Assembly: GCA_019750095.1 (NCBI GenBank)
Contig: JAIEOW010000120.1
Coordinates: 1-62,682 of the forward strand
Source of the DNA: Phycisphaerales bacterium
GTDB taxonomy: Bacteria > Planctomycetota > Phycisphaerae > Phycisphaerales > UBA1924
DNA length: 62,682 nt
Direction of reading: 5' to 3'
Below are positions 62,117-62,682 of this stretch, in pieces. The translations under genes were made by a program, and so were the position numbers. The notes beneath the pieces are model-generated. The model ran no database searches. It was given only the letters and a program-made list of their open reading frames with translations, and was not told the origin of the DNA. Within the stretch, counting starts at the first letter, position 1, and each line of letters starts with the position of its first letter.

Positions 62117-62619
62117 GCAGATCTCCTTACAGAAAAGACGCTTTTGGAGACAGAAAATCCCCAATTCGGGTGAACGATACGGCTCGCCAACGATGTGGCG
62201 GCCAGCTCCAGAGTAACCGGCGTTTCCACCGGCGCAAAGAGAAATACTGCGCCCAAACGCAGAGTTTTCAACGGACTCGTGAGTCAGGAGTCGAAACCAG
62301 AGAAACCTTGGGCTGCATTTGAAAAGCCGCGTTTCGGACGAGTTTGCATTAGGGATATTGCTGGACACCTGACGCGCTGGTCAGTTACGAATTTTGAACC
62401 ATGTAAGCCCTATTTGTGCAGCCGGGGTTTCAACGGGTCGTATTTTAGAGGACGGACGACTTGACAGAACCGAAAGAAAACGCACAATCTCTGGTAGCGT
62501 CTGACACCCCAGAGTTCCCTTGGTTGGCAGTTCTTGCCCACGGCGACTCGAAAGGCGACTTGAAAGTTGGTTCGCCCAACTCCTCACCCATCCTCTCCCT
62601 CTTGCGGAAAGCACCGTCC
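62117..62619. other. Divergent intergenic region
   Basis: 503 bases, less GC-rich than its flanks, especially 62330-62500. No protein or RNA gene seen. It should hold the promoter of the dockerin-tailed gene on the minus strand and that of the pseudopilin on the plus strand, for which a candidate is listed. Confidence 0.5.
62461..62488 (+). promoter_or_regulatory. Candidate sigma-70 promoter of the terminal pseudopilin gene
   Basis: TTGACA at 62461-62466 is a perfect -35 element. CACAAT at 62483-62488, 16 bases later, matches four of six bases of TATAAT. It would start transcription about 125 bases before the ATG. This is in a region of lower GC. Unverified. Confidence 0.35.
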
Positions 62620-62682
62620 ATGACGAGCCATCGGCCCCGACCCGTCGCGTTCACGCTCATCGAGCTGCTTGTTGTTATCGCC
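62620..62682 (+). CDS. Pseudopilin-like protein, N-terminal fragment (continues past window)
   Basis: Only 21 codons are in the window: a basic leader MTSHRPRPVA and the prepilin motif [11 protein letters not shown]. The residue before the cleavage point is Ala where Gly is usual, a variant often seen in planctomycete pseudopilins. Start ATG at 62620. The rest of the protein is outside the window, so its family cannot be given. Confidence 0.75.
   Translation, partial: MTSHRPRPVAFTLIELLVVIA

Overview
The window looks like a contiguous, high-GC chromosomal segment from a planctomycete, most likely class Phycisphaerae. The signs are short C-terminal anchors of the PEP-CTERM type, dockerin-like C-terminal modules repeating a DIFxFLNxWF pattern, pseudopilin-type N-termini ([11 protein letters not shown]), membrane proteins with CxxCGYDLRG/CPECG zinc ribbons, and a GspE-like protein with a degenerate P-loop. 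I found no tRNA or rRNA gene, no insertion sequence, no phage gene and no CRISPR array. It reads as ordinary core genome with several lineage-specific genes.

Layout. 1-9.1 kb: truncated EF-G-like GTPase, a doubtful small ORF, queA, ftsH, a secreted GHL10-type glycoside hydrolase-like protein divergent from a Gfo/Idh/MocA oxidoreductase, and a small membrane protein. 9.2-18.4 kb: a zinc-ribbon membrane protein, FAH-family hydrolase, OmpH/Skp-like chaperone and lipB on the plus strand. These converge on MmgE/PrpD, a CPBP protease, PolX and a small membrane protein on the minus strand. 18.5-21.6 kb: a PEP-CTERM protein, then a membrane-anchored SelL-like redox protein overlapping a four-helix membrane protein. 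21.6-24.6 kb: pilT and pilB. 24.8-27.7 kb: standalone coaB-type ligase, a pseudouridine synthase-methyltransferase fusion and a small membrane protein.

27.7-38.0 kb is a long co-oriented minus-strand block. In transcription order it runs: GspE-like pseudo-ATPase, CvpA-like protein, tgt, yajC, secDF, LysM protein. 38.3-40.9 kb holds an HMG-CoA lyase with two enoyl-CoA hydratases. 40.9-47.4 kb holds a pentaheme cytochrome with a dockerin-like tail, an MqnD-like protein, gamma-glutamyltransferase and purF. 47.5-50.1 kb is a cluster of exported proteins: a pseudopilin followed by two paralogues that share a domain but end in different anchors. 50.4-59.7 kb holds rpsD, a PpiD-like protein, a zinc-ribbon membrane protein, an agmatinase-family enzyme, a coiled-coil protein, tilS, a receiver-like pseudo-domain, a Sco protein, scpB and a CYTH protein. 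59.9-62.7 kb holds a 731-residue dockerin-tailed exported protein and the start of another pseudopilin.

How the genes work together. Protein export and surface display is the main theme: SecDF/YajC, a PpiD-like foldase, an OmpH/Skp-like chaperone, FtsH quality control, PilB/PilT ATPases, pseudopilins, and five exported proteins with two kinds of C-terminal tag. tRNA modification is the second theme (QueA, Tgt, TilS, RluA-type synthase). The most interesting observations are the anchor swap between adjacent paralogues (48.4-50.1 kb), the membrane-bound GspE-like protein with a broken P-loop at the head of the tgt-yajC-secDF block, the RluA-methyltransferase fusion, and a perfect hairpin-capable palindrome at a possible promoter of the 47.5 kb pseudopilin.
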